The notes under the pieces: generated by a model
Seen by the model: the letters and a program-made list of their open reading frames with translations, nothing else
Databases searched by the model: none
Told to the model about the DNA's origin: nothing
Part shown: piece after piece, positions 35,797-44,111 of the stretch
How positions within the stretch are numbered: the first letter of the stretch is position 1
How the letters are laid out: the number at the start of each line of letters is the position of its first letter
Translations under genes and position numbers: made by a program
From: JAISDD01 sp031553935
GTDB taxonomy: Bacteria; Bacillota; Syntrophomonadia; Syntrophomonadales; Syntrophomonadaceae
Length of the DNA: 64,000 nt
NCBI GenBank assembly: GCA_031553935.1
Contig: JAVBKS010000013.1
Location: forward strand, 39,612 to 103,611
Direction: 5' to 3'

Positions 35797-36639
35797 TCAC
35801 TCATTTTTTGCTTTATTGTGGAAATAGTTCTTTAATAGGAGGAATTGTTCTTCGTTTATTCCAATTTCCCCGATGCTTTGACATCGGTTTTTGATGTCGA
35901 AACTATGAAAGTCAGTGCCTCCAGTAACTAATAACTTAAACCGGCTGCATGTCTCCAGATAGTTTTTCACTTGGCGATAATTGTGCTCAGGATAAAAGAC
36001 CTCTATTCCCTTAATGCCTTTATTTATAATCATTTTGATCTTATCTTGCTCTCTAACTAAACCAGGATGTGCTAAAACAGGAATGCCATTAACTGTATTA
36101 ATCAGATCAATAGCATCTTGGGTAGTGAATTTATAGCGAGGCACATATGCTGGGGCATCAATGCCAATGTAACGTTGGAATGCTTCTCTTTGGTTTGCAA
36201 CATATTTTTTTGCAATCATGACCCTAGCAATGTGCGGTCTTCCAATCAACTCTCCATGACAAATCTGCTCGACTTCACTAATATCTATTGATATCCCGAG
36301 TTGATTTAAGCGTTTGATCATTTTGAGCGCTCTATCATAACGTGCTTCTTTTAACACCTTTAGTTGATTTTGAAAACGCTTATCCTCGAAATCAATGAAG
36401 TAACCTAATATATGAACCTCAGATTCTCCCCAATCAGTATTTAACTCAATACCATAAACTAATTCCAGCTTGAGTTCTTTTGCCTCTTTATAAAGCTTCG
36501 CTACTGATAAACCATTTACCGTATCATGGTCTGTAATTGCTAATCCTGGCACCCCAGTTTCAGCGCAGATATCTAATATTTTTTGCGGGCTAAATGCCCC
36601 ATCCGAGGCATGTGTATGAACATGCAAATCATAATACAT
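35797..36639 (-). CDS. PHP-domain phosphoesterase
   Basis: A 280-residue PHP protein of the TrpH/YciV-like type (RNase AM or nucleoside 3',5'-bisphosphate phosphatase relatives). Metal-binding motifs: DLHVHTHASDGAFSP, ITDHDTVNGL, GIELNT, VLAHPG and GGTDFH. The substrate cannot be told from sequence. ATG start with AAAGAG upstream. It precedes the NlpC/P60 gene on the same strand. Confidence 0.88.
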   Translation of the reverse strand: MYYDLHVHTHASDGAFSPQKILDICAETGVPGLAITDHDTVNGLSVAKLYKEAKELKLELVYGIELNTDWGESEVHILGYFIDFEDKRFQNQLKVLKEARYDRALKMIKRLNQLGISIDISEVEQICHGELIGRPHIARVMIAKKYVANQREAFQRYIGIDAPAYVPRYKFTTQDAIDLINTVNGIPVLAHPGLVREQDKIKMIINKGIKGIEVFYPEHNYRQVKNYLETCSRFKLLVTGGTDFHSFDIKNRCQSIGEIGINEEQFLLLKNYFHNKAKNE

Positions 36640-36705
36640 TTATGTTCTCTTTAAAGTTCTTTCTTTGCTTGATAATAGTATAAGTTTATATTAATTAACA
36701 AATAC

Positions 36706-37644
36706 TCACAAGTTTGAACTCAAAACTCTCAGGGCATTTTCCCGCTTTATCATTCTTATTTCGGATTTACTGAACCCCTTTTGCGTAAACAAATCATCTA
36801 AATATTTATAATCCTCAACTCCGTTCATAACAATATTTTCTGCACCGTCAAAATCTGAGCCAATAGCTAAGTATTCCGGTCCAATTAGATATGCAATATA
36901 GACAAAGTGTTCGACCCAATCATTGATATCAGCTTTTTTGCCGGCAGGGTCATTTTTTACGAAATCCGATACGCTAGTTATACCAATTATCCCTTTGTTG
37001 TCAGCTAAAATCTTTAATTGTTCATCTTTAATATTGCGTCGGTTCTGACATAAACTATAGGCGTTTGCATGTGAAATAACTACCGGACGATCGAATAAAT
37101 CAAAAATTTGATAATATCCCTTTTCTCCTAGATGAGCCAAATCTAATACTATTTTTTTATCCCTTAATTTACGCAAAAACCTTATTCCAGACTTGGTTAT
37201 CCCCTGATCATCATATCCAACCCCGACTCCGTCTGCCAAAAAATTCCTATAGTTCCATGTCAGACCAATGCTTCTCAATCCCTCTTCATATAGAAAGTCG
37301 AAACGATCAAAGTTTTCATCCAATATTGCTCCGTCTTCAAGATGAAGCAAACAGTTAATGCGTTCATTCTTTTCATTATATGTAATATCAGCATAGCTTT
37401 TAACTAAGCTGAGGTTGTCATGTTTCGTAATGTTTTCTAATAATAGATATATCTGCTGCTGTATGCTATTCCAACCTTGATCATCGATCAAATCAGTAAA
37501 TAATGCAAAGAATTGAAGCATTATACCAACAGTTTTAGCTCTGCTGGTATCAAAATGAAAACAATTATTTAATAGCTCATAATCGTTATTCCATATTTTG
37601 GATAGTATGTCACAGTGTAAATCTATCATATGATGCTCGCCCAA
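36706..37644 (-). CDS. Renal-type dipeptidase (peptidase M19)
   Basis: A zinc dipeptidase of 312 residues. DLHCDILSKIW, LLHLEDGAIL, IGLTWNYRNFLADG, LDLAHLGEKG, VVISHANAYSLC and AIGSDFDGAENI carry the metal and substrate residues of the family. Likely a cytosolic dipeptidase. TTG start at 37644, five bases after AAAGGA; an ATG five codons later lacks a clear site. Confidence 0.9.
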   Translation of the reverse strand: MGEHHMIDLHCDILSKIWNNDYELLNNCFHFDTSRAKTVGIMLQFFALFTDLIDDQGWNSIQQQIYLLLENITKHDNLSLVKSYADITYNEKNERINCLLHLEDGAILDENFDRFDFLYEEGLRSIGLTWNYRNFLADGVGVGYDDQGITKSGIRFLRKLRDKKIVLDLAHLGEKGYYQIFDLFDRPVVISHANAYSLCQNRRNIKDEQLKILADNKGIIGITSVSDFVKNDPAGKKADINDWVEHFVYIAYLIGPEYLAIGSDFDGAENIVMNGVEDYKYLDDLFTQKGFSKSEIRMIKRENALRVLSSNL

Positions 37645-37771
37645 TTAATTCCTTTGCTTTAAAAATTTAAGATATATCTTGCTTAATGTAAGTCTGTTAC
37701 GTATGCTAAAATGACAATTCGGTAAGAGCAAAAGTAAGAATAATTAAGTACTAGTATCTATATAATGCTAT

Positions 37772-38032
37772 TTATCTGGGTTCAACAATTATCCGGATCG
37801 CGGTTCTTTCATCGCCTTCAATGACAATATCCGTGAAAGCTGGAATACAGATTAAATCCATCCCACCAGGGGCTACAAAACCTCTAGCAATAGCAATCGC
37901 CTTAATAGCTTGATTTATTGCTCCAGCCCCAATCGCTTGAATTTCCGCTGCCCCTTTCTCCCTTAACACTCCCGCTAGAGCTCCAGCTACAGAGTTAGGA
38001 CTAGATTTTGCTGAAACTTTTAAGACTTCCAT
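37772..38032 (-). CDS. spoVS: Stage V sporulation protein S
   Basis: An 86-residue Alba-like protein required for spore coat assembly and for progress through late sporulation in Bacillus. MEVLKVSAKSSPNSVAGALAG and IARGFVAPGGMDLICIPAFTDI are nearly invariant in the family. ATG start with GAGGGAGGG upstream. It marks the organism as a spore former or a descendant of one. A sigma-H-like promoter lies upstream, as expected for spoVS. Confidence 0.97.
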   Translation of the reverse strand: MEVLKVSAKSSPNSVAGALAGVLREKGAAEIQAIGAGAINQAIKAIAIARGFVAPGGMDLICIPAFTDIVIEGDERTAIRIIVEPR

Positions 38033-38102
38033 TGGAAACCCTCCCTCAATAGTATATGAATATAAAGAAACGTCAGCTACTGCTTATTTTCTAATATATT
38101 GT

Positions 38103-38131
38103 ATATTCTAAGTAATAATGGCAAATCCTCC
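38103..38131 (-). promoter_or_regulatory. Sigma-H-like promoter of spoVS
   Basis: On the minus strand, GGAGGATTT (38123-38131) matches the sigma-H -35 (RNAGGAWWW), and TTAGAATAT (38103-38111) contains the -10 core GAAT at an 11-base spacing. spoVS is sigma-H dependent in Bacillus, which supports the call. Confidence 0.6.
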
Positions 38132-38157
38132 TTTCTGCATATTTTTTTGAAAAAATT

Positions 38158-38937
38158 CTAGTATTTTGTCGATATTCGTCGAATATTTGCTATACCATTA
38201 TATGTATCATCTATCATAAGTATGACACCCTCAAGTTGTCCTTCTGCTTTACTTACCTCTAATCTTACTGGAAGCTGTGTCAAAAATTTCTTGATCACAA
38301 GATTTTTATCCATACCTAATATAGAATCAACCGGCCCAGTCATCCCAAGATCAGTAATGTACGCAGTACCTCCCGGCAGTATTCTCTCATCTGCGGTTTG
38401 AATATGAGTGTGAGTACCTAAAACCGCATCTACTCTGCCATCAAAATAGTAAGCAAAAGCCAATTTTTCCGAGGTAGCTTCAGCGTGAAAATCAATTATA
38501 AAAATATCGGCAAGGTCTTTGGTTTCTTTTAGTATTGAGTCCACTCTTTGGAAAGGAGATTCTAGACAATCCATAAATATTCGGCCAGACGCGTTTATTA
38601 CTGCAATTCTCTTGCCATTATCGCGAGCAAATATCCCATAACCTCGTCCAGGCGTGTTCTCAGGATAATTACATGGTCGAATGATCATTTCTTGCTCATC
38701 AATGAACGAAAAAATATCCTTATTATCCCATACATGGTTGCCCATAGTTAATACGTCTATTCCATAGGATAGAAGCTCCATCATTGAGTCCTTGTTTAAC
38801 CCTCTTCCTCCAGACGCATTTTCTGCGTTAGCGATCACAAAATCGATTTGATTATTACTAATTATCTCAGGCAAAAAATCACGCACCGCTTTTCGGCCTG
38901 GTTTGCCAACGATATCACCCATTACCAATATATTCAA
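38158..38937 (-). CDS. ymdB: YmdB-type metallophosphoesterase (TIGR00282)
   Basis: A calcineurin-like phosphodiesterase; Bacillus YmdB hydrolyses cyclic nucleotides and affects sporulation and biofilm genes. NILVMGDIVGKPGRK, NAENASGGRG, MGNHVWDN, DFHAEATSEK and GTHTHIQTADERIL are the metal motifs. I start at the TTG at 38935-38937, eight bases after GGGAGG, which gives the family N-terminus. About 260 residues. It follows rny, its usual neighbour. Confidence 0.94.
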   Translation of the reverse strand: MNILVMGDIVGKPGRKAVRDFLPEIISNNQIDFVIANAENASGGRGLNKDSMMELLSYGIDVLTMGNHVWDNKDIFSFIDEQEMIIRPCNYPENTPGRGYGIFARDNGKRIAVINASGRIFMDCLESPFQRVDSILKETKDLADIFIIDFHAEATSEKLAFAYYFDGRVDAVLGTHTHIQTADERILPGGTAYITDLGMTGPVDSILGMDKNLVIKKFLTQLPVRLEVSKAEGQLEGVILMIDDTYNGIANIRRISTKY

Positions 38938-38964
38938 CACAACAACCTCCCGCAAAATATGTGT

Positions 38965-38999
38965 TTATATAAAAGAAGCTGCAGATTATCTGCAGCTTC
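38965..38999 (-). terminator. Rho-independent terminator between rny and ymdB
   Basis: GAAGCTGCAGA and TCTGCAGCTTC form an 11-bp perfect stem with a 3-base loop (38975-38999). On the minus strand it is followed by TTTTATATAA. It ends either the rny mRNA or the structured RNA that lies between. Confidence 0.8.
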
Positions 39000-39164
39000 A
39001 GACTGATTATAAAGCCCATTAACTTCGTTTGCTTCCGTGACTGCGGCCTTATTACTGCAGCAACCCGGGAAAGTACCAAAAAATTCATCCCGGAGGCCAA
39101 CCATGACCATCTGGAGCTGTTATCCTAGTCTGAGTGTTTCGAAAAAAACTAAAAAGAATACGTT
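38975..39164 (-). ncRNA. Rod-like structured RNA candidate between rny and ymdB
   Basis: In the 245-base gap the minus strand folds as a long rod. CAGACT (39127-39132) pairs with AGTCTG (38999-39004), continues with GATAA and AGCTC against matching bases, then an unpaired middle and an end hairpin, GGCCT/AGGCC enclosing CCGGGA/TCCCGG. A terminator follows. TTGAAT-17-TGATAA at the end of rny (39171-39199) could be its promoter, giving about 200 bases. The shape resembles 6S RNA, but I cannot confirm identity. Confidence 0.4.
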
Positions 39165-39182
39165 CAAGAGTTATCAGCTTCT

Positions 39183-40745
39183 TTATTTAGCAAATTCAAT
39201 TGATCTGGTTTCGCGAATGACCACTACCTTGATCTGCCCTGGGTAATCAATATCATCTTCTACCTTTTTCGCTATGTCTCTTGCAAGATTTATAGATTGT
39301 AAATCGTCTATTTCTTCTGGTTTAACAATTATTCGCACTTCACGCCCAGCTTGTATCGCAAATGATCTGTCAACCCCCACAAAGGAATCAGCCAAAGCTT
39401 CCAATTTCTCCAACCTTTTTATGTAGGCTTCCAGAGTCTCGCGGCGAGCACCGGGACGTGATGCCGATATAGCATCAGCGGCCTGAACCAAGACTGCTTC
39501 AACGGTCAAGGGTTCAATATCTCCGTGGTGGGCAGCAATTGCATGAATGATGTCTTTATTTTCTCTATACTTTTTGGCTAAATCTACCCCAATTTCTACA
39601 TGAGGTCCTATAACCTCATGATCAACAGCTTTTCCCAAGTCATGAAGTAATCCCGCTCTTTTAGCAATTTGGATATCCACATCTAATTCTGCAGCCATAA
39701 CTCCTGCTAGATGCGCAACTTCTATCGAATGTTTTAACACATTTTGTCCGTAACTGGTTCTATACTTCAATCTGCCTAAAAGCTTAATAATCTCAGGATG
39801 CAAACCATGTATACCAACTTCAAAGGCCGCTTCTTCACCAACCTCGCGAAGTTCATTATCAATATCCTTTTGCGCCTTTTCAACCATTTCCTCAATACGT
39901 GCCGGATGTATACGTCCATCTGAAACTAGATTACCTAATGCAACTCTAGCGATTTCACGTCTAATGGGATCAAAAGATGAAAGAATAACAGCTTCAGGGG
40001 TGTCATCGATAATTAAATCTACCCCAGTAAGAGTTTCGAAAGTTCTAATATTTCTGCCTTCGCGTCCAATAATACGGCCTTTCATTTCATCGTTCGGGAG
40101 GGGAACCACTGATACCGTTGTCTCTGACACTACATCAGCAGCACATTTCTGAATTGCAAGTGTCACAAGATTTTTGGCTCTTTTGTCGGCTTCCTCTTTA
40201 GCTTCAGATTCTATAGTTTTGATCATAACCGCAGTTTCTTGTCGAATCTGATTTTCGACATTACTCAGCAATATATCCTTTGCTTCATCCTTACTCAAAC
40301 CCGAAACTCGCTCTAATTCCTTGAGCTGTTGAGACAATAAAACCTGCAAATCATTTTGTGTCTGTGATATTTCCTTTTCTTTTTCCACCAGTGTTAATTC
40401 TTTTTTTTCAGCGTTATCGCTCTTTCGGTCCAAGGTTTCTTCTTTTTGCAGAAGCCGCCTTTCTATTCTATCTAATTCTTTCCGGCGATCTCTGATGTCT
40501 TTCTCTGATTCTTGGCGATTACGATGGATCTCTTCCTTCGCTTCAAGAAGAATTTCCTTTTTCTTGGCTTCTGCTTCTTTTGCAGATTCTTCTATTATTC
40601 TTTTTGCTTCTTCGTCAGCAGCACCAATCCTACTTTCGCTAAGCTTTTTCCTAAAAAAATACCCTACAATGCTGCCGACTAAAATAGCAGCAATTAGTAT
40701 AAAAAATAGTTGAAATAACCCGAATCCCAAATAAATTATATCCAC
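39183..40745 (-). CDS. rny: Ribonuclease Y
   Basis: The main endonuclease of mRNA decay in many Firmicutes, membrane-bound. An N-terminal helix (about residues 8-28) is followed by a long coiled coil rich in Glu, Lys and Arg (30-205), a KH domain with GRIIGREGRNIRTFE, and the HD domain with HSIEVAHLAG and HDLGKAVDHE. The 520-residue length is normal. The only in-frame GTG (40743-40745) lies inside the perfect binding site AGGAGGTG; ATA and ATT follow at five and eight bases and a TTG at fourteen, so the start is unclear. Confidence 0.96.
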   Translation of the reverse strand: MDIIYLGFGLFQLFFILIAAILVGSIVGYFFRKKLSESRIGAADEEAKRIIEESAKEAEAKKKEILLEAKEEIHRNRQESEKDIRDRRKELDRIERRLLQKEETLDRKSDNAEKKELTLVEKEKEISQTQNDLQVLLSQQLKELERVSGLSKDEAKDILLSNVENQIRQETAVMIKTIESEAKEEADKRAKNLVTLAIQKCAADVVSETTVSVVPLPNDEMKGRIIGREGRNIRTFETLTGVDLIIDDTPEAVILSSFDPIRREIARVALGNLVSDGRIHPARIEEMVEKAQKDIDNELREVGEEAAFEVGIHGLHPEIIKLLGRLKYRTSYGQNVLKHSIEVAHLAGVMAAELDVDIQIAKRAGLLHDLGKAVDHEVIGPHVEIGVDLAKKYRENKDIIHAIAAHHGDIEPLTVEAVLVQAADAISASRPGARRETLEAYIKRLEKLEALADSFVGVDRSFAIQAGREVRIIVKPEEIDDLQSINLARDIAKKVEDDIDYPGQIKVVVIRETRSIEFAK

Positions 40746-40765
40746 CTCCTATTACTTTTTTTGAC

Positions 40766-40790
40766 AAAAAAAAACGAGTAAATAACTCGA
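40766..40790 (-). terminator. Terminator-like hairpin just ahead of rny
   Basis: On the minus strand, CGAGT-TATTT-ACTCG followed by nine T residues, about 16 bases before the rny ribosome binding site. It may end a short RNA or attenuate rny. Confidence 0.65.
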
Positions 40791-41022
40791 TAAAGTCAGC
40801 TAATATTCCGTTTTGATGAATCATAAAACTAGACAGTTTACTATAATAGTAATCCTATATAGAACAACATACAAATCATCATGCTTTTAAACACAGCATT
40901 ATCTTCTAGATAAAACATGATTTATAGAGGTTAAAAAACTATTATAACCTTATGCAATAATCATATTAATAATCTATATAAATCCCACTTGTAAAAAGTA
41001 ACGGAATTACTGAACTCAACCT
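40791..41022 (-). ncRNA. AU-rich leader or small RNA between recA and rny
   Basis: Between the promoter at 41029-41057 and the hairpin at 40766-40790, about 230 bases are transcribed without a gene. Several small hairpins are visible, e.g. TTATCT-AGA-AGATAA, TTACTA-TTA-TAGTAA and GGTTA/TAACC. It is either a long rny leader with an attenuator or an independent small RNA. It matches no riboswitch I know. Confidence 0.4.
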
Positions 41023-41028
41023 ATTCAA

Positions 41029-41057
41029 ATTGTAGTTAGTTTAGCTTTAGGTGTCAA
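41029..41057 (-). promoter_or_regulatory. Strong SigA-type promoter upstream of the rny leader
   Basis: TTGACA (41052-41057), 17 bases, TACAAT (41029-41034) on the minus strand, just past the recA stop. The near-consensus match suggests strong transcription, starting about 41022, some 275 bases before rny. Confidence 0.75.
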
Positions 41058-41064
41058 GCATGGC

Positions 41065-42078
41065 TTATAAAGTATTTTGATTTTGCTTAACATCAAAAGA
41101 ATTCTTAATTTTTTTCTCAAGCTCCAAATACAAGTCTTCATTATTTTTGATAGTTTCTTTGGCATTTTCTCGTCCTTGTCCTAATCTCTCGCTATTATAG
41201 GAATACCAAGAACCGCTTTTTTGAACTATTTCTTGACTGCATGCAATGTCTAATATGTCGCCTTCTTTTGATATACCATATCCGTACATGATATCAAATT
41301 CGGTTGTTTTAAAAGGCGGAGCAATTTTGTTTTTGACTACTTTAACTTTTGTGCGGCTGCCAATAGTATCTGTGCCTTGCTTAATAACTTCACCTTTTCT
41401 AACTTCTATGCGAATCGATGAATAGAATTTCAAAGCCCGTCCGCCAGTTGTAGTTTCTGGGTTTCCGTATGCTATGCCAATTTTTTCTCGGATCTGATTA
41501 ATGAAGATTAAACAAGTCTTAGATTTTCCAATATGGGCAGTTAATTTCCTTAATGCTTGTGACATTAATCTAGCTTGCAAGCCAACATGGATGTCACCCA
41601 TTTCTCCTTCTAATTCGGCTCTGGGAACTAATGCCGCAACCGAATCAATAATTATTACGTCTATCGCTCCGCTTCTAACTAATGCTTCTGCTATTTCCAG
41701 AGCTTGTTCACCTGAATCGGGCTGAGAGACTAACAGATTATTGATATCTACCCCAAGTTGCTTGGCATAATTAGGATCCAACGCATGTTCCGCATCAATA
41801 AATGCTGCCATGCCACCTTCTTTTTGTGCCTGGGCAACTGCATGAAGAGCAACAGTTGTCTTTCCTGAAGACTCCGGCCCAAAAACTTCAATTATTCTTC
41901 CCCGTGGTAATCCGCCTACTCCTAATGCCAAGTCCAGAGAAATGCATCCTGTAGAAATCGTATCGACATTCATTGAGCTATTTTCACCGAGCAACATTAT
42001 TGATCCCTTGCCAAATTGTTTTTCGATTTGCTTTATGGCAATATTCACAGCTTCCATTTTGCCTGCATTGTCTTCCAT
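41065..42078 (-). CDS. recA: Recombinase RecA
   Basis: ATP-dependent strand-exchange protein and LexA co-protease. The Walker A GPESSGKTT, the LIVSQPDSGEQALEI segment, IIIDSVAALVPRAELEGEMGD (L1) and the GGRALKFYSSIR region are present. I start at the ATG at 42078 with GGGGGAGGAG upstream, giving 337 residues; an in-frame extension covers its own promoter and is not coding. A LexA box and consensus promoter lie upstream. Confidence 0.97.
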   Translation of the reverse strand: MEDNAGKMEAVNIAIKQIEKQFGKGSIMLLGENSSMNVDTISTGCISLDLALGVGGLPRGRIIEVFGPESSGKTTVALHAVAQAQKEGGMAAFIDAEHALDPNYAKQLGVDINNLLVSQPDSGEQALEIAEALVRSGAIDVIIIDSVAALVPRAELEGEMGDIHVGLQARLMSQALRKLTAHIGKSKTCLIFINQIREKIGIAYGNPETTTGGRALKFYSSIRIEVRKGEVIKQGTDTIGSRTKVKVVKNKIAPPFKTTEFDIMYGYGISKEGDILDIACSQEIVQKSGSWYSYNSERLGQGRENAKETIKNNEDLYLELEKKIKNSFDVKQNQNTL

Positions 42079-42096
42079 TGAATCTCCTCCCCCAAT

Positions 42097-42110
42097 CAAA
42101 CATATGTTCG
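42097..42110 (-). promoter_or_regulatory. LexA (SOS) box of recA
   Basis: CGAACATATGTTTG on the minus strand matches the Gram-positive LexA operator CGAAC-N4-GTTCG at nine of ten fixed positions. It lies just downstream of the -10, over the transcription start, where bound repressor would block recA. Confidence 0.85.
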
Positions 42111-42118
42111 TTATACGC

Positions 42119-42147
42119 ATTATATATAGCAATTTGCTAACTGTCAA
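42119..42147 (-). promoter_or_regulatory. Consensus SigA promoter of recA
   Basis: TTGACA (42142-42147), 17 bases, TATAAT (42119-42124) on the minus strand, both hexamers perfect. It lies at the very end of the upstream thpR gene. Confidence 0.9.
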
Positions 42148-42151
42148 CAGA

Positions 42152-42715
42152 TCACAGGTTAAAATCAAATTGCCTTAAAACCGTATAAATAGGCCCTTTA
42201 CTTGTTAATGTACTTTTAATTAATTGGAATCCCTCGGCTCTAAATCTTAATTTTTTCAAGCCACTATCAATTTGCTTTATGGCTTGAAAAAATTCTCTTT
42301 CCACGGTTAAGCCTTGACGTACTCTCCCTAAGGTTAGGTGAATCGAAGAATTTTTCTCTTGCGGGTATCCATATTCACACATTTTGTGTGCAATCATTTG
42401 GCTTAATCTAACTGTTTCTGCGGACCCTTCATTTACGCCTAACCAAATCACCCTGATTCTATCACCATTAGGAAAATATCCCAATTTATTAAAAGATACA
42501 TCATATGAATTAATATTTAAAGCAATTTCTTGCATATCAGCAATTATTGCTGCCAGCATCTGGTCATTAATTTCGCCCAGAAACTTAAGGGTCAAGTGGT
42601 AGTTGTTGCTCTCTACCCATTTCACACTCCCGGTTGCGCAAGCTAATTCGCGTTGGTATAGCTCGATCTGACTGGAAACGTTTACTGGTATCGGTATGGC
42701 AATAAATGCTCTCAT
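42152..42715 (-). CDS. thpR: RNA 2',3'-cyclic phosphodiesterase (2H family)
   Basis: Opens 2',3'-cyclic phosphates on RNA or small nucleotides. The two 2H motifs are visible: HLTLKFLG early and HLTLGRV in the second half, in a 187-residue protein, the normal size. ATG start with GGAG upstream. It follows cinA by three bases; recA has its own promoter just beyond thpR. Confidence 0.92.
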   Translation of the reverse strand: MRAFIAIPIPVNVSSQIELYQRELACATGSVKWVESNNYHLTLKFLGEINDQMLAAIIADMQEIALNINSYDVSFNKLGYFPNGDRIRVIWLGVNEGSAETVRLSQMIAHKMCEYGYPQEKNSSIHLTLGRVRQGLTVEREFFQAIKQIDSGLKKLRFRAEGFQLIKSTLTSKGPIYTVLRQFDFNL

Positions 42716-42718
42716 AAT

Positions 42719-43975
42719 TTAAACGTCTCCTAAAAAACGCCTTAGAATATCAAGTGCTGTTTTCGCCGCCAGCATCCTAACGCTTTCGCGATTACCCAGA
42801 AATTGCAGTTTTTTGCAATGGCAAGCATGACAGTCTGCCCAGGCAATATATACAAGCCCGACCGGCTTTTTTTCATTTCCTCCCTCTGGCCCGGCAATAC
42901 CTGTTATAGACAGAGCAATGTCAGCACCCGAGATTTTTTGCAAATTAGTAGCCATTTCTATAGCAGTTTCTTCACTGACTGACCCTTCACTTACTAGAGT
43001 TTGCTCATTAACATCGAGGAAATTAATTTTGGCCTCATTACTATAGGTAACTACTGCTCCCCAAAAATTATCAGAAATGCCGGAGAAATCAGTAATCATT
43101 TTTGATAACAAGCCGCCGGTACACGACTCAGCCAAAGCTAAGCTTTTATTCGCTGCTCTGAGCTTATCCGCCACGATTTGAGCTAAGGTCACATCTTCTT
43201 CCGCGAATACATTATCACCAATTATTTTTTTGATATCGAGCCGAGCTTGCTCAAGCACTCTATCATAATCGCCCTCAAAATCGTCGTTTACCGTAATTTT
43301 TATATGAACCTCGCCATCTATTGCCAGGAAAGCGAAATAGTAATCGGTAGCATTATTGATTAAAGGATTGAGCAGTTCTTCAACTTGTGATTCTCCTAAA
43401 CCCATTACCTTTAAAGTTTTGCGGCCGTCTTTGCTCGGAGACAATGAGTAGTATTCTTGTAAATAAGGTTCCAGATACTTCAAATACATGGGTTCTAATT
43501 CACGAGGAGGTCCCGGTAGTAAGGCAATTATCTTACCCTCAGTCTCAATTGTCATCCCTGAAGCAGTTCCAAAATCATTGTTTAGAAGCTTAGCTTCAAG
43601 TGGAAACATCGCCTGCTTAAGGTTATTGCTGGGCATTGCTCTATTTCTCATTTTAAAAATAGATTCAATTTTTTTGACCTCTTTAGGCCTTAATTCCATT
43701 TTCTTATCGATTACTTTGCATAGTACCTCTTTGGTGAGATCATCTAAAGTGGGGCCAAGCCCTCCAGAGGCTACTATTATGTCAGCTGAGCTTATACCTA
43801 AGCGAAAAGCATTTTCGATTATTTTTTCATCATCACCTATAACGTATTGACCAACTACTTTAAATCCTAATTGGGTCAAATGTGATGACAGGAATACGCT
43901 GTTGGTATCAACTGCCAAGCCCAGCATCAACTCAGTGCCGGTTGAAATAATAAACGCTTTTTTGATAACGACCAT
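42719..43975 (-). CDS. cinA: Competence/damage-inducible protein CinA
   Basis: An N-terminal molybdopterin-binding-like domain (FIISTGTELMLGL, GGLGPTLDDLT, PGPPRELEPM), active in other species on ADP-ribose or NMN-like substrates, is followed by a C-terminal PncC-type nicotinamide-nucleotide amidase (LAESCTGGLLSKMITD, ITGIAGPEGG). 418 residues. The ATG at 43973-43975 abuts the binding site AAGGG; ATC at 43964-43966 lies nine bases on and would give M-KKAFIISTGTEL, the usual terminus. It lies upstream of thpR and recA. Confidence 0.94.
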   Translation of the reverse strand: MVVIKKAFIISTGTELMLGLAVDTNSVFLSSHLTQLGFKVVGQYVIGDDEKIIENAFRLGISSADIIVASGGLGPTLDDLTKEVLCKVIDKKMELRPKEVKKIESIFKMRNRAMPSNNLKQAMFPLEAKLLNNDFGTASGMTIETEGKIIALLPGPPRELEPMYLKYLEPYLQEYYSLSPSKDGRKTLKVMGLGESQVEELLNPLINNATDYYFAFLAIDGEVHIKITVNDDFEGDYDRVLEQARLDIKKIIGDNVFAEEDVTLAQIVADKLRAANKSLALAESCTGGLLSKMITDFSGISDNFWGAVVTYSNEAKINFLDVNEQTLVSEGSVSEETAIEMATNLQKISGADIALSITGIAGPEGGNEKKPVGLVYIAWADCHACHCKKLQFLGNRESVRMLAAKTALDILRRFLGDV

Positions 43976-44111
43976 CCCTTATTAAAGTTTATATATCTAT
44001 TTTATCCGTTTTGTTATTCTTAGTATCAATTTTTTTAGTTTCTCAAAATATAATTTTCCTGTCTATAGTTGCTACATTAGTTTTTCTTTTGCAAATGTTT
44101 ACAAAACATAA

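Noticed and set aside
42079..42168. Longer recA start
   Set aside because: The extension covers the LexA box and promoter; the ATG at 42078 has a strong binding site.
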